In this document: piece by piece, positions 16,421-25,800 of the stretch | Layout: every line of letters begins with the position of its first letter | Position numbering within the stretch: position 1 is the first letter of the stretch | NCBI GenBank assembly: GCA_023406895.1 | Contig: JAEXTV010000019.1 | Span: 62,001 to 126,000, forward strand | Source: Bacillota bacterium | Lineage (GTDB): Bacteria > Bacillota > Clostridia > Christensenellales > SZUA-584 | DNA length: 64,000 bases | Direction: 5' to 3' | Made by a program: the position numbers and the translations under genes | Notes under the pieces: model-generated | Told to the model about the DNA's origin: nothing | The model's database searches: none | What the model saw: the letters and a program-made list of their open reading frames with translations, nothing else

Positions 16421-17314
16421 ATGATGCATAAAAACAGAAAGCTGCTGATTGACGGGTTTGAATTCGAATTAACGGGTTTTTTCAGCGAGGGCGGGCTGAC
16501 TACGATGACGGTCAGCGTATCGGGTAACGGCGAAAGCCCCGCAGACTTAAAAGGCTGGGTACTCGAAATGTGTGCAAAGACGCCTGAACTCTTTGAGAAT
16601 GTGGAGATCGTGTCTTGCGAAAAACGGCGGCGGCATGGGTCGTGGGGGGCAGCGGCAGCCGTGAAAACGTCCTTTGAGCTGTACGGTGATATAGGCATCA
16701 GCGGTGTGGCCATCAGCGACTGGATCGGGCGGTACCAGGAAGACCCGGATGCGGAATACCGCATCGTGTTCGATAAAGAGCTTGCATTCGAACCGTTCAG
16801 TGTTGCGCTGATTTATGCGGATCGTACGCGCGTTTCGGAGGATAAGATTAGCATACAAACAGAGCCACAGAGCAAGATTTGGGCAACACCGACGGAAAAA
16901 AATTATTGCCTTTATATTGTGGTGCCCGATGGTTACAAGCCGGTGAATGTCTGCAAAGCCAATATCTCCGTCACAAAGCGCATGGTATACATTGCGCATG
17001 TGAAAAATGATGAGACGGAGAAAAGCGAGAAACCGGTTAAAGCGGTGGCTATGGGGGCCGTCAGGGTTGTGGCGTGCGTGCCGCTTAAAAGCGCGCAAGC
17101 CAGCGGCGACGATGTGCAGATTGGCGCTTGCGATTGTTTTGAGGTCTGCGAAACCATCGGTTACGCGGACGACGACACCTTTTTCGATATGCGCGATATC
17201 GTCATCAGCCCGAAGCCAAAAAGCCTTGACTTAACGCTGCTCAACGCACATTGCGGCAAGTCGGTATACCGGCTGGACGGGAAATTTGTGATTGACTGCA
17301 AGCACTGCGAATAG
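16421..17314 (+). CDS. Hypothetical cytoplasmic protein
   Basis: Acidic protein of 297 residues without signal peptide or membrane segment. Start chosen at ATG 16421, 8-10 bp after AGAAAGGAAG; a longer frame from 16346 has no ribosome site. It appears rich in beta-forming stretches, with an internal KNDETEKSEKP linker near residue 200 and a C-terminus of DCKHCE whose two Cys could bind metal or form a disulfide. I do not recognise the family. It stands alone between the tRNA and a terminator. Confidence 0.75.
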   Translation: MMHKNRKLLIDGFEFELTGFFSEGGLTTMTVSVSGNGESPADLKGWVLEMCAKTPELFENVEIVSCEKRRRHGSWGAAAAVKTSFELYGDIGISGVAISDWIGRYQEDPDAEYRIVFDKELAFEPFSVALIYADRTRVSEDKISIQTEPQSKIWATPTEKNYCLYIVVPDGYKPVNVCKANISVTKRMVYIAHVKNDETEKSEKPVKAVAMGAVRVVACVPLKSAQASGDDVQIGACDCFEVCETIGYADDDTFFDMRDIVISPKPKSLDLTLLNAHCGKSVYRLDGKFVIDCKHCE

Positions 17315-17340
17315 CGGAGAAATTAAGCGAATACATAACG

Positions 17341-17372
17341 ACACCCGGCAGCATTTTGCGTCCGGGTGTTTT
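17341..17372 (+). terminator. Rho-independent terminator
   Basis: ACACCCGG and CCGGGTGT enclose a 13-base loop and are followed by TTTT. It lies between convergent genes and mainly serves the plus-strand gene. Confidence 0.75.
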
Positions 17373-17375
17373 GGC

Positions 17376-18485
17376 TTAGCCAGCTTCTTCGTTCACAATG
17401 TCTTCCGACAGCGGTGAAATGCCCGTAATCGTGATATTGAGGCAATTCATGTCGGTGAGCAGATTGATGACATATGGTGTTACCGTTTTTCCTCGTTCCG
17501 AAATAATTTTCACTGAAGGCCGGAGCCCGAACCCCTCATAATTCTCGGTGACCAGCGCAACGCAGCCGTTGCTGAGCTCCACAGCGGTGCCGAGTGGATA
17601 CGGGGCTACTTTCATTGAGAAGATTCGCGCGATATCCGGGTCGAAATGAATACCGCCGTTGCCCATGATGTGCTCCATGGCGTCTGATGGCAGCAGCGCT
17701 TTGCGATACGGCCGGTCACTCACCAAGGCATCGAAAACGTCCGCGACGGCGATGATGCGGCCAAAAAGTGATATTTCCGCGCCTTTAAGCCCTTTGGGAT
17801 AACCGCTGCCGTTATACCGTTCATGATGGTGCAGAACGCCCATGGACGATTTGATAGGAACATCAAACATGCTGCGCAAATATGAGTAGCCCATCTCCGA
17901 ATGCCTTTGAACATCGTGGAGTTCCTCGTCGGAAAACTGGCCGGGTTTATTGATTGTGTTTTTATCGAGAAAAACCTTTCCGAGATCGTGCAGCAGGGCA
18001 GCAAGCCCCAATGCGAAAAGGTCATTTTGATTCATGCCGATGGCCACACCCACAACGCTGGACAACACGGCGACATTGACCGAATGATAATAGGTGTACT
18101 CATCAAAAACTTTTAAGTCGACCATATTGACCATGAGATTGTTATTTTTCAGAATTTCCGCCATAATCTCTTCCACAATCTGTTTGGCCTGATCAACAGC
18201 AGCGGCTTTTTCACTGGCATTGTCGTTGACGGAGTGAACGAGTATCTTTTTGACACCCTGCACCGCCTTTTGCCTCACCTCATCACTGACGACATTTTGT
18301 ATCTCGATGTCCTTGGAAATGCTGTCGTTAATATACACACCATTGATGCCAAGTGAATACAAGCGCTCGATATAAAGGGGAATAACCTCTTTGCCTTCGC
18401 AGAGAAGCATTTCGCCGGACGCATTGTAAATGGTTTTGCCAAGTATCATACCGCTGCGGATACACCCGGTGGGAACGAACCTCAT
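17376..18485 (-). CDS. HD-GYP domain protein, probable cyclic-di-GMP phosphodiesterase
   Basis: Protein of 369 residues with an N-terminal region of about 120 residues and an HD-GYP domain: HSVNVAV, LLHDLGKV (H166/D167), HHHERYNGSGYPKGL (GYP about 227) and the downstream VADVFDALVSDRPYR. This set matches enzymes that hydrolyse cyclic-di-GMP. No receiver or membrane domain is present, so the input is unclear. The start is placed at 18485, 4 bp after GGAGGG; the much longer upstream frame lacks a ribosome site and crosses the promoter region. Confidence 0.9.
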   Translation of the reverse strand: MRFVPTGCIRSGMILGKTIYNASGEMLLCEGKEVIPLYIERLYSLGINGVYINDSISKDIEIQNVVSDEVRQKAVQGVKKILVHSVNDNASEKAAAVDQAKQIVEEIMAEILKNNNLMVNMVDLKVFDEYTYYHSVNVAVLSSVVGVAIGMNQNDLFALGLAALLHDLGKVFLDKNTINKPGQFSDEELHDVQRHSEMGYSYLRSMFDVPIKSSMGVLHHHERYNGSGYPKGLKGAEISLFGRIIAVADVFDALVSDRPYRKALLPSDAMEHIMGNGGIHFDPDIARIFSMKVAPYPLGTAVELSNGCVALVTENYEGFGLRPSVKIISERGKTVTPYVINLLTDMNCLNITITGISPLSEDIVNEEAG

Positions 18486-18642
18486 TGAGCCCTCCATGCT
18501 ACAAATATAGTATATATACCCCAAGGTAATTAAGATGAAGCAGAGAAATTCACGAAAATTCATATAAATAGCAAAAAAGGCTCGGTTACAGTTATATGGC
18601 AACCCAAAAAACTCATTTCTGCCGGCAGACGATAACAATATT

Positions 18643-18671
18643 TTGAATATACAGACAATATAAAGTATAAT
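18643..18671 (+). promoter_or_regulatory. Sigma-A-type promoter for the lipoprotein gene
   Basis: TTGAAT (18643-18648), 17-bp spacer, TATAAT (18666-18671), 42 bp before the ATG at 18714. Confidence 0.7.
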
Positions 18672-18713
18672 GACCCTGCGTAAGCTTATTTTATTTGACA
18701 AGAGGTGTTAAGA

Positions 18714-20039
18714 ATGAGGCGAACATCTGCCTTTGTGATTGTATCACTTATGGTTTTTTACGTGCTTACTGGATGTGCGGCGCAGCCTGCTGACACAGAA
18801 AATACGGCAGTGCCAACACCGGCGTCTTCCGTGGCGCAAAGCGAGCCGACCATTGAACCAAAGCCTGAGCCGACACCTGAGCCCAAACCCTTTGTGCCGG
18901 AAGATTTATTCGGCAGCGAGTTTAACCCATATGCCGAAGCGGCGTTTCCGGAGAACTTTAACATATACGCGGCTTCGTTCGATGTCGGAGATCCGAAAAT
19001 GGGCGGCGAACCAAAATATGTGCTGTCGATGACGGCTGAGGGCAAAGCGGATGAATCGATAGCGTTTCTGGCAAAGCTTGCCGGAGTTGAGGAAAACGGC
19101 AGCAAATATGTTGAGGAGTTTAATGGCGGCGGCTTTTGCGAATTTAAAAGCAGCGACGGCGCGACATTCACAATCAGAAAGACAGATTCGAATGATGATC
19201 GTTATGAATATGTAGATGGCTGCCATATCGACATCGTACGCGTTGTGGATGGCCAAGTGTCAGCATACATAAAGCTGATCAGCGACAATTTTAATTTGAA
19301 TGCGTTGTCTGCGTCGGCGGATTATTTCGATATCACACCGTCATTCGACGTGTGCGGCATATATCTGAACCGTCATAAAAGCATTGGCGAAGTATCGGTC
19401 AGTTACAATGCAGCGGATGCAGAAACCGTTCAGCAGCAAATGGCGCAGGGCTTGAAGCCAAACTGGTATGACGCGGAAAGAGGAAGTATGGGATTCTCAT
19501 ACGGGATGGTCGATCTTGTATTTGAGTTTGACGGCAAAGGCGGAAAAATCCGCGTCAGCGAGAAAACTACTGACTTTAAATCTCCGGCACGTGATTATTC
19601 AGCGCCCGAGGTATCGCTGACGACGCTTGGCTTCTATTATGCCGATAAGGATGCGATGTGTATTTACGAGGATAAGCAAAACGGCATTTCCATTGCGATT
19701 TATAAGCCCGAATGGGGCACCGGCAGCGTCGACTGGAATATCGAGTATCTATTTAACGCGAATAAGTATCTCGTGGCGGTATGGTATTATGCTGACGACC
19801 ATAAATATCGCATTCAGGCCGATAAGGACGGCTCATCTGCGGGCTATGAGTACGATATCAATGCGGATACATTCGGCAACGAATGGCCTGATTTTGAAAC
19901 GGTGAGGAAGCAATTCGGCAAAGCGCTTGACATGCAGGATGGCGGTTTTTATCCGAAAGCGCTCGAGCAACTTGAACAAACGGTGAAAGACCGATTCGGC
20001 ATGAGTGTAGAAGAGCTCTATGCACTGCCCGCCAAATAG
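18714..20039 (+). CDS. Hypothetical secreted lipoprotein
   Basis: Protein of 441 residues with a signal peptide ending in lipobox LTGC, a Pro/Glu-repeat linker (EPKPEPTPEPKP, about 50-65) that would span the wall, and a mature domain I do not recognise. ATG 18714 lies 7 bp after AGAGGTG. A good promoter precedes it and the HD-GYP gene is divergent. Function unknown; extracytoplasmic location is well supported. Confidence 0.8.
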   Translation: MRRTSAFVIVSLMVFYVLTGCAAQPADTENTAVPTPASSVAQSEPTIEPKPEPTPEPKPFVPEDLFGSEFNPYAEAAFPENFNIYAASFDVGDPKMGGEPKYVLSMTAEGKADESIAFLAKLAGVEENGSKYVEEFNGGGFCEFKSSDGATFTIRKTDSNDDRYEYVDGCHIDIVRVVDGQVSAYIKLISDNFNLNALSASADYFDITPSFDVCGIYLNRHKSIGEVSVSYNAADAETVQQQMAQGLKPNWYDAERGSMGFSYGMVDLVFEFDGKGGKIRVSEKTTDFKSPARDYSAPEVSLTTLGFYYADKDAMCIYEDKQNGISIAIYKPEWGTGSVDWNIEYLFNANKYLVAVWYYADDHKYRIQADKDGSSAGYEYDINADTFGNEWPDFETVRKQFGKALDMQDGGFYPKALEQLEQTVKDRFGMSVEELYALPAK

Positions 20040-20080
20040 TATATAAGGCACCATTTGATACCCTCAATGCCGGTGACTGG

Positions 20081-20258
20081 CATAGACTCAATACGATCCG
20101 CACCGAAGGATGCAGAAAACCTCCCTCAGTCGCCTCCGGCGACAGCTCCCTCCAGAGGGAGCCAAGGGTGCGCAGACATCGCCTCATTTGACATCAAAAG
20201 CAGTCCTCTGTCAAAGGTCCCTCGGAAGGGAGCTGTTAGCTCTGCGGACTGGGGATTG
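20081..20258. repeat. MITE-like palindromic element, copy A
   Basis: The first 113 bp (20081-20193) repeat at 20399-20511 with about two mismatches. The left part CCTCCCTCAGTCG ... CAGCTCCCTCC is matched in reverse complement by the right part GGGAGCTG ... GACTGGGG, giving imperfect terminal inverted repeats around a core of about 60 bp. No coding capacity. Confidence 0.75.
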
Positions 20259-20297
20259 ATAAAAGTCCATGGTTTTGAGCAAGAACCATTGAATGCT

Positions 20298-20380
20298 ATT
20301 CCACTACGTCGTCACTTCGTTGACACTGCGTTCAGCATGACGGGAGAGACTTCGAGCGAATCGAAGATCTTATTTCTCTG
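20298..20380. repeat. Dispersed repeat fragment (GTCATGCTGAACG type)
   Basis: Reverse-complemented, it reads CGTCATGCTGAACGCAGTG then CAACGAAGTGACGACG, resembling the element arm at 32368 (TGTCATGCTGAACGGAACGT then GAGTGAAGTGAAG). Confidence 0.5.
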
Positions 20381-20398
20381 GCGGATCGGCTAAACGGC

Positions 20399-20577
20399 CA
20401 TAGACTCAATACAATCCGCACCGAAAGATGCAGAAAACCTCCCTCAGTCGCCTCCGGCGACAGCTCCCTCCAGAGGGAGCCAAGGGTGCGCAGACATCGC
20501 CTCATTTGACTTAATAAGAAGATCACTGTCAATGGCTCCTTTGAAAAGGAGCTGCCAGCTATGCTGACTGAGGACTG
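20399..20577. repeat. MITE-like palindromic element, copy B
   Basis: Second copy of the 20081 element. Its right end GGAGCTGCCAGCTATGCTGA then CTGAGG is the closer inverted match to its left end. The cores diverge after the shared 113 bp. Confidence 0.75.
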
Positions 20578-20730
20578 ATCGTTTGGCATCGACATCGGAA
20601 CTGTCGAAACCGTTCCCTACGGTTCCTGCCGCAAAGAAATGAAGGGGCGGTTTTCCAGGGTCTGTTCTCTAGGGTATGCCCGCCCGCGTATCGCGCCTGC
20701 TAGATTCTATTGTGACTTAATTGCATAGCG

Positions 20731-20826
20731 CAATCCTCCGTCGCGCTGCGCGCGCCACCTCCTTTCAAAAGGAGGCTTTCTTCTGCGCATTAATAAAGCT
20801 GCCCGCTTTGCTGGCTGAGGATTGCT
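20731..20826. repeat. Third, diverged palindromic element
   Basis: GCAATCCTCCGTCG at the left and CTGGCTGAGGATTGC at the right are inverted, around an inner CCTCCTTTCAAAAGGAGG palindrome. It has the same architecture as copies A and B with different sequence. Confidence 0.6.
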
Positions 20827-20922
20827 CAATCCGCATCGATTCAGGAATGGTCGTAACCGACGGTTCTTGCAGTTGCGAAATGTAGGGGCTCATATACGTG
20901 CTGCAAAGTCAAGAGCAATAAA

Positions 20923-20949
20923 AAAAGGCCCCGAAAGAGGCCTTTTCTT
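20923..20949 (-). terminator. Bidirectional terminator after the ferredoxin gene
   Basis: AAAAGGCC and GGCCTTTT pair around an 8-base loop, and A/T runs on both sides give a T-run for either strand. Confidence 0.8.
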
Positions 20950-20959
20950 TGTTTGTTCT

Positions 20960-21130
20960 TCAGCCTTGCTCAATCGCTTCGCTGGGGCATGTGTCGGCAC
21001 AGGAGCCGCAGTCTATGCAAAGGTCGGCATCAATTTCATACTTGCCGTCACCCTCAGAGATTGCTTCCACAGGGCATTCGCTTTCGCAAGCACCGCAAGA
21101 TACACACGCATCGGTAATCACATAAGCCAT
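20960..21130 (-). CDS. 2[4Fe-4S] ferredoxin
   Basis: Ferredoxin of 56 residues with two CxxCxxCxxxCP clusters, CVSCGACESECP and CIDCGSCADTCP. This is the clostridial-type two-cluster electron carrier of anaerobic metabolism. Start at ATG 21130 immediately after GGAGGTTTACGTT. Single-gene unit with its own terminator. Confidence 0.97.
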   Translation of the reverse strand: MAYVITDACVSCGACESECPVEAISEGDGKYEIDADLCIDCGSCADTCPSEAIEQG

Positions 21131-21212
21131 AACGTAAACCTCCAAAGTTTATATACACGCTTATTGTAAACACCTCAATGTAAAAATGCAAGGCTGTATT
21201 GCAGAAATGATG

Positions 21213-22097
21213 TTAATCGTCCAGAAGAGATTTAATCTCATCGTCCAGTGCGACATCGCTTTCCTGCTCCGCCATGGTGGCCGGTTTTCCCTTGAAACGA
21301 ATATCCTCGAGCTTGAACGTTTTCATATCGATGCTTTCATCGGGCAGCGTGATGCGAATGCGCACCGTTTCCGTAACCGCGTTGTTTTCCACCACCACGC
21401 CTTCGCCTTCGGGCGACAGCACCGTGCTGCCAAGCTTGGGCATGCGCTTGCGCGTCTGACAGTAATGCTCCTGCTCGTAATTGAGGCAGCACATCAAACG
21501 CCCGCAAAGGCCGCTGATTTTGGTGGGTGACAGCGAGAGATTCTGCTCCTTGGCCATTTTGATGGACACGGGAGAAAAATCACCAAGGAAGCTTGAACAG
21601 CAGCACGGCCGCCCGCAGGGGCCAAGGCCGCCGAGCATTTTGGCTTCGTCACGCACGCCAATCTGCCGCAGTTCAATGCGGGTCTTGAATACACCCGCAA
21701 GATCCTTCACGAGCTCCCGGAAGTCCACACGGCCTTCCGCGGTGAAATAAAATATAATCTTTGAATTGTCGAACGTGTACTCCACGTCCACCAGCTTCAT
21801 ATCAAGGTTGTGCTTGTCGATTTTCTTCTGGCAGGTTTCAAGCGCTTCCTTTTCTTTCTGCTTGTTTTCCTCCAGCTTGCTTTCATCTTTGGCATTGGCT
21901 TTACGGACAACCTGCTTTAACGGCGAAACGATGTCCTTCTCGCCGACTTCCTTGTCAACGATGACGACCTCGCCGTATTCCATACCGCGCGCTGTTTCCA
22001 CGATGGCATGCTCGCCCAGATTAAACTGAATGTCGCCCGGCAGGAAGTAATACACCTTTCCGACGCGCTTAAACCGGACGCCTATGACTTTTTCCAT
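21213..22097 (-). CDS. ricT: RicT (YaaT) PSP1-domain protein
   Basis: Protein of 294 residues with the PSP1 C-terminal domain and the cysteine set CGRPCCCSSFL and CGRLMCCLNYE. In Bacillus RicT, such cysteines bind iron-sulfur clusters within the Ric (Y-complex) that affects RNase Y, sporulation and competence. Its start overlaps the end of holB by 16 bp. Order holB-ricT is as in Bacillus. Confidence 0.93.
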   Translation of the reverse strand: MEKVIGVRFKRVGKVYYFLPGDIQFNLGEHAIVETARGMEYGEVVIVDKEVGEKDIVSPLKQVVRKANAKDESKLEENKQKEKEALETCQKKIDKHNLDMKLVDVEYTFDNSKIIFYFTAEGRVDFRELVKDLAGVFKTRIELRQIGVRDEAKMLGGLGPCGRPCCCSSFLGDFSPVSIKMAKEQNLSLSPTKISGLCGRLMCCLNYEQEHYCQTRKRMPKLGSTVLSPEGEGVVVENNAVTETVRIRITLPDESIDMKTFKLEDIRFKGKPATMAEQESDVALDDEIKSLLDD

Positions 22098-23026
22098 CTA
22101 TTTTTTTCCTCCAATATACAAAAAAGCATTTTCTCTATGGCCAGCCTGAAATTGACTGCCACAAAGAACCATCTTTCCGTGTCGAGTATGACATTTATCA
22201 TATTACTTATTGCCCCGGTTGTAAAGTCATCCGCTGCCTGACAGATCTCGCTGAGCCGGTCCCTGTTGACGATCAGTGCGTCACTGTGTGTCTTTTGGCA
22301 GACGAGTATATCGCGCAAATATGTCTGCATCACGCAAAGCTGCGCAATGATTGATTCTTTTCCGCTTTCGAGATAATCGGCAAAGGTGCTGATGGCCATG
22401 CCTTTCGCATAAATCAGCTTGTGCGTAAGCGAGAGCACATCGTCGCGGCGGCTTAAAAAAGCGGTGTCATCTTTGATGCGCCGCGCTTCGTCAAGGTACC
22501 CGCCGGAAAGATCCGCAAGTATCGCGGCTTCAGTGTCGGTTACATTCAGCACCCGCGCAATGGCTGCTCTCGCATCCGGCTCGGGCGCAATCGTTACGAC
22601 GGCACAGCGTGAAGAAATGGTGGGCAGGACACCCGACACAGAGCGCACCTCCAGCAGGAAAACAACACCTGCGGGCGGCTCTTCGAGCGTTTTGAGCAAG
22701 CTGTTGGCGGCGGCGGGCGTCATCTCGTCGGCTGCCGCAATCACCACGGCTTTGTAAGCACCCTCATACGGTTTTTCAGCCACAAACGAGAGCGCGTCGC
22801 GCAGCTCGGCCACTTTCGGCGCGCCAAGGCGCAGTATATCCACGTGCCCTTCCAACACCTTGCGGCAATTCACGCACGTGCCGCAGCCGCCGCTGCTGCA
22901 GAACAGCTGCATTAAAAAAAGGTTCGTATACCGGGCGGCCACATCCGGACGTCCGCAGACGAGGAGGTAAGCACCGAGGACTTTGCGGCTTTGAGCCGCT
23001 TCGAGGAAGCGCTGAACCTGGCTCAT
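22082..23026 (-). CDS. holB: DNA polymerase III subunit delta prime
   Basis: Clamp-loader subunit of 314 residues. CSSGGCGTCVNCRKV supplies the zinc-binding cysteines, LLKTLEEPPAGVVFLL is the conserved segment after the degenerate Walker B, and TISSRCAVV contains the SRC motif. As usual for delta prime, Walker A is not functional. Start at ATG 23026 overlaps the tmk stop (ATGA); a longer in-frame extension upstream runs antisense-like through tmk and is rejected. Confidence 0.93.
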   Translation of the reverse strand: MSQVQRFLEAAQSRKVLGAYLLVCGRPDVAARYTNLFLMQLFCSSGGCGTCVNCRKVLEGHVDILRLGAPKVAELRDALSFVAEKPYEGAYKAVVIAAADEMTPAAANSLLKTLEEPPAGVVFLLEVRSVSGVLPTISSRCAVVTIAPEPDARAAIARVLNVTDTEAAILADLSGGYLDEARRIKDDTAFLSRRDDVLSLTHKLIYAKGMAISTFADYLESGKESIIAQLCVMQTYLRDILVCQKTHSDALIVNRDRLSEICQAADDFTTGAISNMINVILDTERWFFVAVNFRLAIEKMLFCILEEKNRWKKS

Positions 23027-23652
23027 AGGAGACCCTTCTCTTTGAATATCGGCATTAACTGCTGCCGAATGACTTCCTGCGTTTCGAATTTGGTACCGAG
23101 CGCATCTATCATTATCATGCCCGGCTCGTGCGACAGCGCCGTAAAACCGGCGAAAACACGCTCGTGAAAAGCAAGTCCCTCGCTTTCGAGACGGTCGTGC
23201 TCCTTGTACTCGTTCATGCGCGAGAACGCGTGCTCGGGCGGCACATTGATGAAAACGGTGACATCGGGCATACAGCCGTCGATTGCGGGCTCGTTGATAC
23301 GCGCAACCAGCGGCACCCCCAATGCACGCCCATATCCCTGATAGGCGAGGGATGAATGGATAAACCGATCGCACAATACCACCTTGCCGCTTTGCAGCGC
23401 GGGTTTTATCACCTTGCGCACATGCTCGGCACGGGCTGCCGCATAAAGCAGCGCTTCCGTCATGCCGTCCATTTCGGTATTTTCCTTGTCGAGCAGTATA
23501 TCACGTATTTTTTCGGCCACAAGGCTGCCGCCCGGTTCACGTGTGCATACCACCGCGATTCCGTTTTTTTCAAGGAATTGCGCGAGGTAGCGAAGCTGCG
23601 TGGATTTACCGCAGCCGTCCGCACCCTCAAATGTGATAAATAGACCGCTCAT
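23023..23652 (-). CDS. tmk: Thymidylate kinase
   Basis: Protein of 209 residues, standard length. P-loop FEGADGCGKST, the DR(F) motif CDRFIHSSLAYQGYGR and a LID segment near ERVFAGF. Converts dTMP to dTDP. ATGA overlap with holB and a 4-bp overlap with the HAD gene upstream make it part of a tight operon. Confidence 0.97.
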   Translation of the reverse strand: MSGLFITFEGADGCGKSTQLRYLAQFLEKNGIAVVCTREPGGSLVAEKIRDILLDKENTEMDGMTEALLYAAARAEHVRKVIKPALQSGKVVLCDRFIHSSLAYQGYGRALGVPLVARINEPAIDGCMPDVTVFINVPPEHAFSRMNEYKEHDRLESEGLAFHERVFAGFTALSHEPGMIMIDALGTKFETQEVIRQQLMPIFKEKGLL

Positions 23653-24332
23653 CGGCCGTCTCCTTCCAGCAGCCGCACCAAATCGTCCGGTGTGTCCACA
23701 AGGTAATCGCTTCCGGCTTCGGTCAGCTCATTGCAGTGGCCGTAACCGTACAGCACACCGATCGAATCGATACCGACCGCTTTGGCCCCATGAATATCGT
23801 GATACCGGTCGCCCACCATGACGGCGCTTTGCGGCTTGCCCCCGAGGCACTCAAAGCCGTATTGCAGCACCTGCGTTTTGCTGACTATACCCTTCTCAAG
23901 AACGGCGCAGAATATACCGTCAAAATACGGCACAAGGCCGAATTTTTCAAGCAGTGTGCGCGCCATGATTTCCGGCTTGGATGTGGCGACGCAAAGTGTT
24001 TTTCCGAGAGCCTTTATGCCTTTGATGGCGTCCTCGACACCGGGAAAAAGGCGGCTTTCATAAAGTCCTGTTTCCAAGTAATATTCCCGAAAATGCGCGT
24101 AGGCCTCAATCGCCTGCTGCTCATGAAAGCCGTAATATTCCATCAGATGCTGCTTCACCGGCGGCCCTATGAACAGCAAAAGCTCCTTCTCGTCGTTTTT
24201 CTCCATGCCGATGCGCGAAAACATGAAGTTGACCGCTTTTAAAATGCCTTCACATGTATCCGCGATGGTGCCGTCAAAATCCATAAAAACCGTATCATAA
24301 ATCTTGTGAACTCCTGAGATGTGGTGAATCAT
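23649..24332 (-). CDS. HAD-family phosphatase (Gph/PpaX type)
   Basis: HAD hydrolase of 227 residues. Motif I DFDGTIADT (nucleophile and acid Asp), motif II VATSKPE, and motif IV MVGDRYHDIHGAK, with a helical cap between about residues 30 and 90. Likely a phosphoglycolate phosphatase or pyrophosphatase-like housekeeping enzyme; exact substrate not readable. Overlaps its neighbours by 4 bp on each side. Confidence 0.9.
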   Translation of the reverse strand: MIHHISGVHKIYDTVFMDFDGTIADTCEGILKAVNFMFSRIGMEKNDEKELLLFIGPPVKQHLMEYYGFHEQQAIEAYAHFREYYLETGLYESRLFPGVEDAIKGIKALGKTLCVATSKPEIMARTLLEKFGLVPYFDGIFCAVLEKGIVSKTQVLQYGFECLGGKPQSAVMVGDRYHDIHGAKAVGIDSIGVLYGYGHCNELTEAGSDYLVDTPDDLVRLLEGDGR

Positions 24333-25720
24333 GATCTCTCCTTAAATACATAAATTGATGCGTCCTCAACGCCGAACAGCTCAAAACCCTGCCGATGCGC
24401 CTCAATCAGATATCCCGCGATTTCATACGAAATGATCTGCCCGCGCAGTACAACGGCTTCGGCGGGCGGGTAAACGCCCGCTGCGCACGCGCAGACCCGG
24501 CCGGGAGCATGTTCAAGCCGCAGCTTTTCAACATGCGTCCAATGCCGCGCACCCGAGGAATACTTGGTGGGTGCAGGCATGCTGTAGGGCGAAAAGAACA
24601 GGTTTCTGCCGCGTATACGCTCCGTCCGGCGCAGCGTTTCATACAGCCTGTCCAGATGAGCAGCGGTGGTTCCCGGTGACAGCATCAGCAGAATGTGTTT
24701 CATATCCGCCGCTTCCACGTGGATGCCCTCGCGTGCGAGCATCGCCTTGATTGTGAGCCCCGAATGCCCCGTACCGCTCACATCGATGATCGATTTTAAC
24801 GGATCGCGGGCGGCTACGCCTTTCTGCGTAATCTCGGGGCAGGCATAGCCCGGAAGCGCACAAATCATCTCTTCAAAGCGCTGCAGCAGGCTTGTGACAC
24901 GGTAGATTTCCTGCTCACCCTTATCGCGCATATAAGCGAGCGCATAGTCAAGCGAGCACAGCAGCACGTACGACGGGCTTGTTGTCTGTATCATGGCCAG
25001 CGCCGCGCCGGCTTCTCGCGCATCCACAAGCGCTCCCTTGCCGACGCAAAGGCAGGCACACTGATTCATGGCGGGCAGCGTTTTGTGCGCGCTTTCCGTC
25101 CAGATGTCCGCACCCGCGCTGGCGGGAGAAACGGGCAGTGTGTGAGAAAACGCGAAATGCGCCGCGTGCGCCGCATCCACAGCCAGCGCCATACCTGCTC
25201 TGTGGGCGGTTTTTGCGATTTCCTCGATATCACAGCAGAGGCCGAAGTAATTCGGGTAAGTCACATACACAGCAGCGGCGTCTTTGTGGATTTGGAGCGC
25301 TTCGCGCAATCCGGACGCGTCCATCACCGCCGGATAATCGGATGGCGGCGCGTCTAAAAACACCGGGGTAATGCCATATAGGTGAATCGCGTTTGCGGCG
25401 CTTAAATGAATGCCGCGCGGAAATATCACCTTTTTGCCTTTAAACAGCGACAGCATGGCGAGCACGCCCGCTGTGGACCCGCCCGTTGTGAAATGCACCG
25501 CCGCGGCACCGATGAAATCAGCGTGGAGCCTTTGTGATTCGCGTATCGCGCCCGTCGGCTTTAAGAGGTTATCCGCGCCGGGCAGCTCGGTGATATCGCA
25601 TTGCAGCATATCGCCGCCGAAAAACCCCGTATCACCCTTATGCCCCGGCATGGTAAAACGTACTTTGGCACTGGCGCATACGGAGGCCACCGTATCCATA
25701 ATGGGTGTCTGTCTGTCCAC
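24329..25720 (-). CDS. Orn/Lys/Arg decarboxylase family protein
   Basis: PLP-dependent fold-I decarboxylase of 463 residues, of the short Firmicutes type (YaaO/SpeA-like). FTMPGHKGD lies near the N-terminus, the PLP lysine is in SAHKTLPAMNQ, and the small C-terminal domain is present. Probably makes a polyamine precursor (agmatine or cadaverine). GTG 25720 is chosen because GAGGTGG precedes it by 6 bp; ATG at about 25699 is an alternative. First gene of the five-gene minus-strand operon that ends with ricT, as yaaO precedes tmk in Bacillus. Confidence 0.88.
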   Translation of the reverse strand: MDRQTPIMDTVASVCASAKVRFTMPGHKGDTGFFGGDMLQCDITELPGADNLLKPTGAIRESQRLHADFIGAAAVHFTTGGSTAGVLAMLSLFKGKKVIFPRGIHLSAANAIHLYGITPVFLDAPPSDYPAVMDASGLREALQIHKDAAAVYVTYPNYFGLCCDIEEIAKTAHRAGMALAVDAAHAAHFAFSHTLPVSPASAGADIWTESAHKTLPAMNQCACLCVGKGALVDAREAGAALAMIQTTSPSYVLLCSLDYALAYMRDKGEQEIYRVTSLLQRFEEMICALPGYACPEITQKGVAARDPLKSIIDVSGTGHSGLTIKAMLAREGIHVEAADMKHILLMLSPGTTAAHLDRLYETLRRTERIRGRNLFFSPYSMPAPTKYSSGARHWTHVEKLRLEHAPGRVCACAAGVYPPAEAVVLRGQIISYEIAGYLIEAHRQGFELFGVEDASIYVFKERS

Positions 25721-25800
25721 TGGTTCCACCTCAAATCCCGCCCCTTTTCTTATTGCCCAAAGTATGAGATAATAGCGCAAGATGAAAGGGGTGCCGTTTT

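Larger units (their letters stand above)
20040..20920. other. Repeat-filled intergenic region
   Basis: About 900 bp without genes. It is occupied by two copies of a 113-bp direct repeat (20081 and 20399), a dispersed-repeat fragment (20298-20380) and a third, diverged palindromic element (20731-20826). Short frames in it are products of the repeats. Confidence 0.7.

Noticed and set aside
18486..18701. N-terminal extension of the HD-GYP protein
   Set aside because: No ribosome site; it crosses the divergent promoter. GGAGGG before 18485 decides the start.
23027..23374. N-terminal extension of holB
   Set aside because: It overlaps tmk in another frame; ATG 23026 with an ATGA overlap gives the normal delta-prime start.
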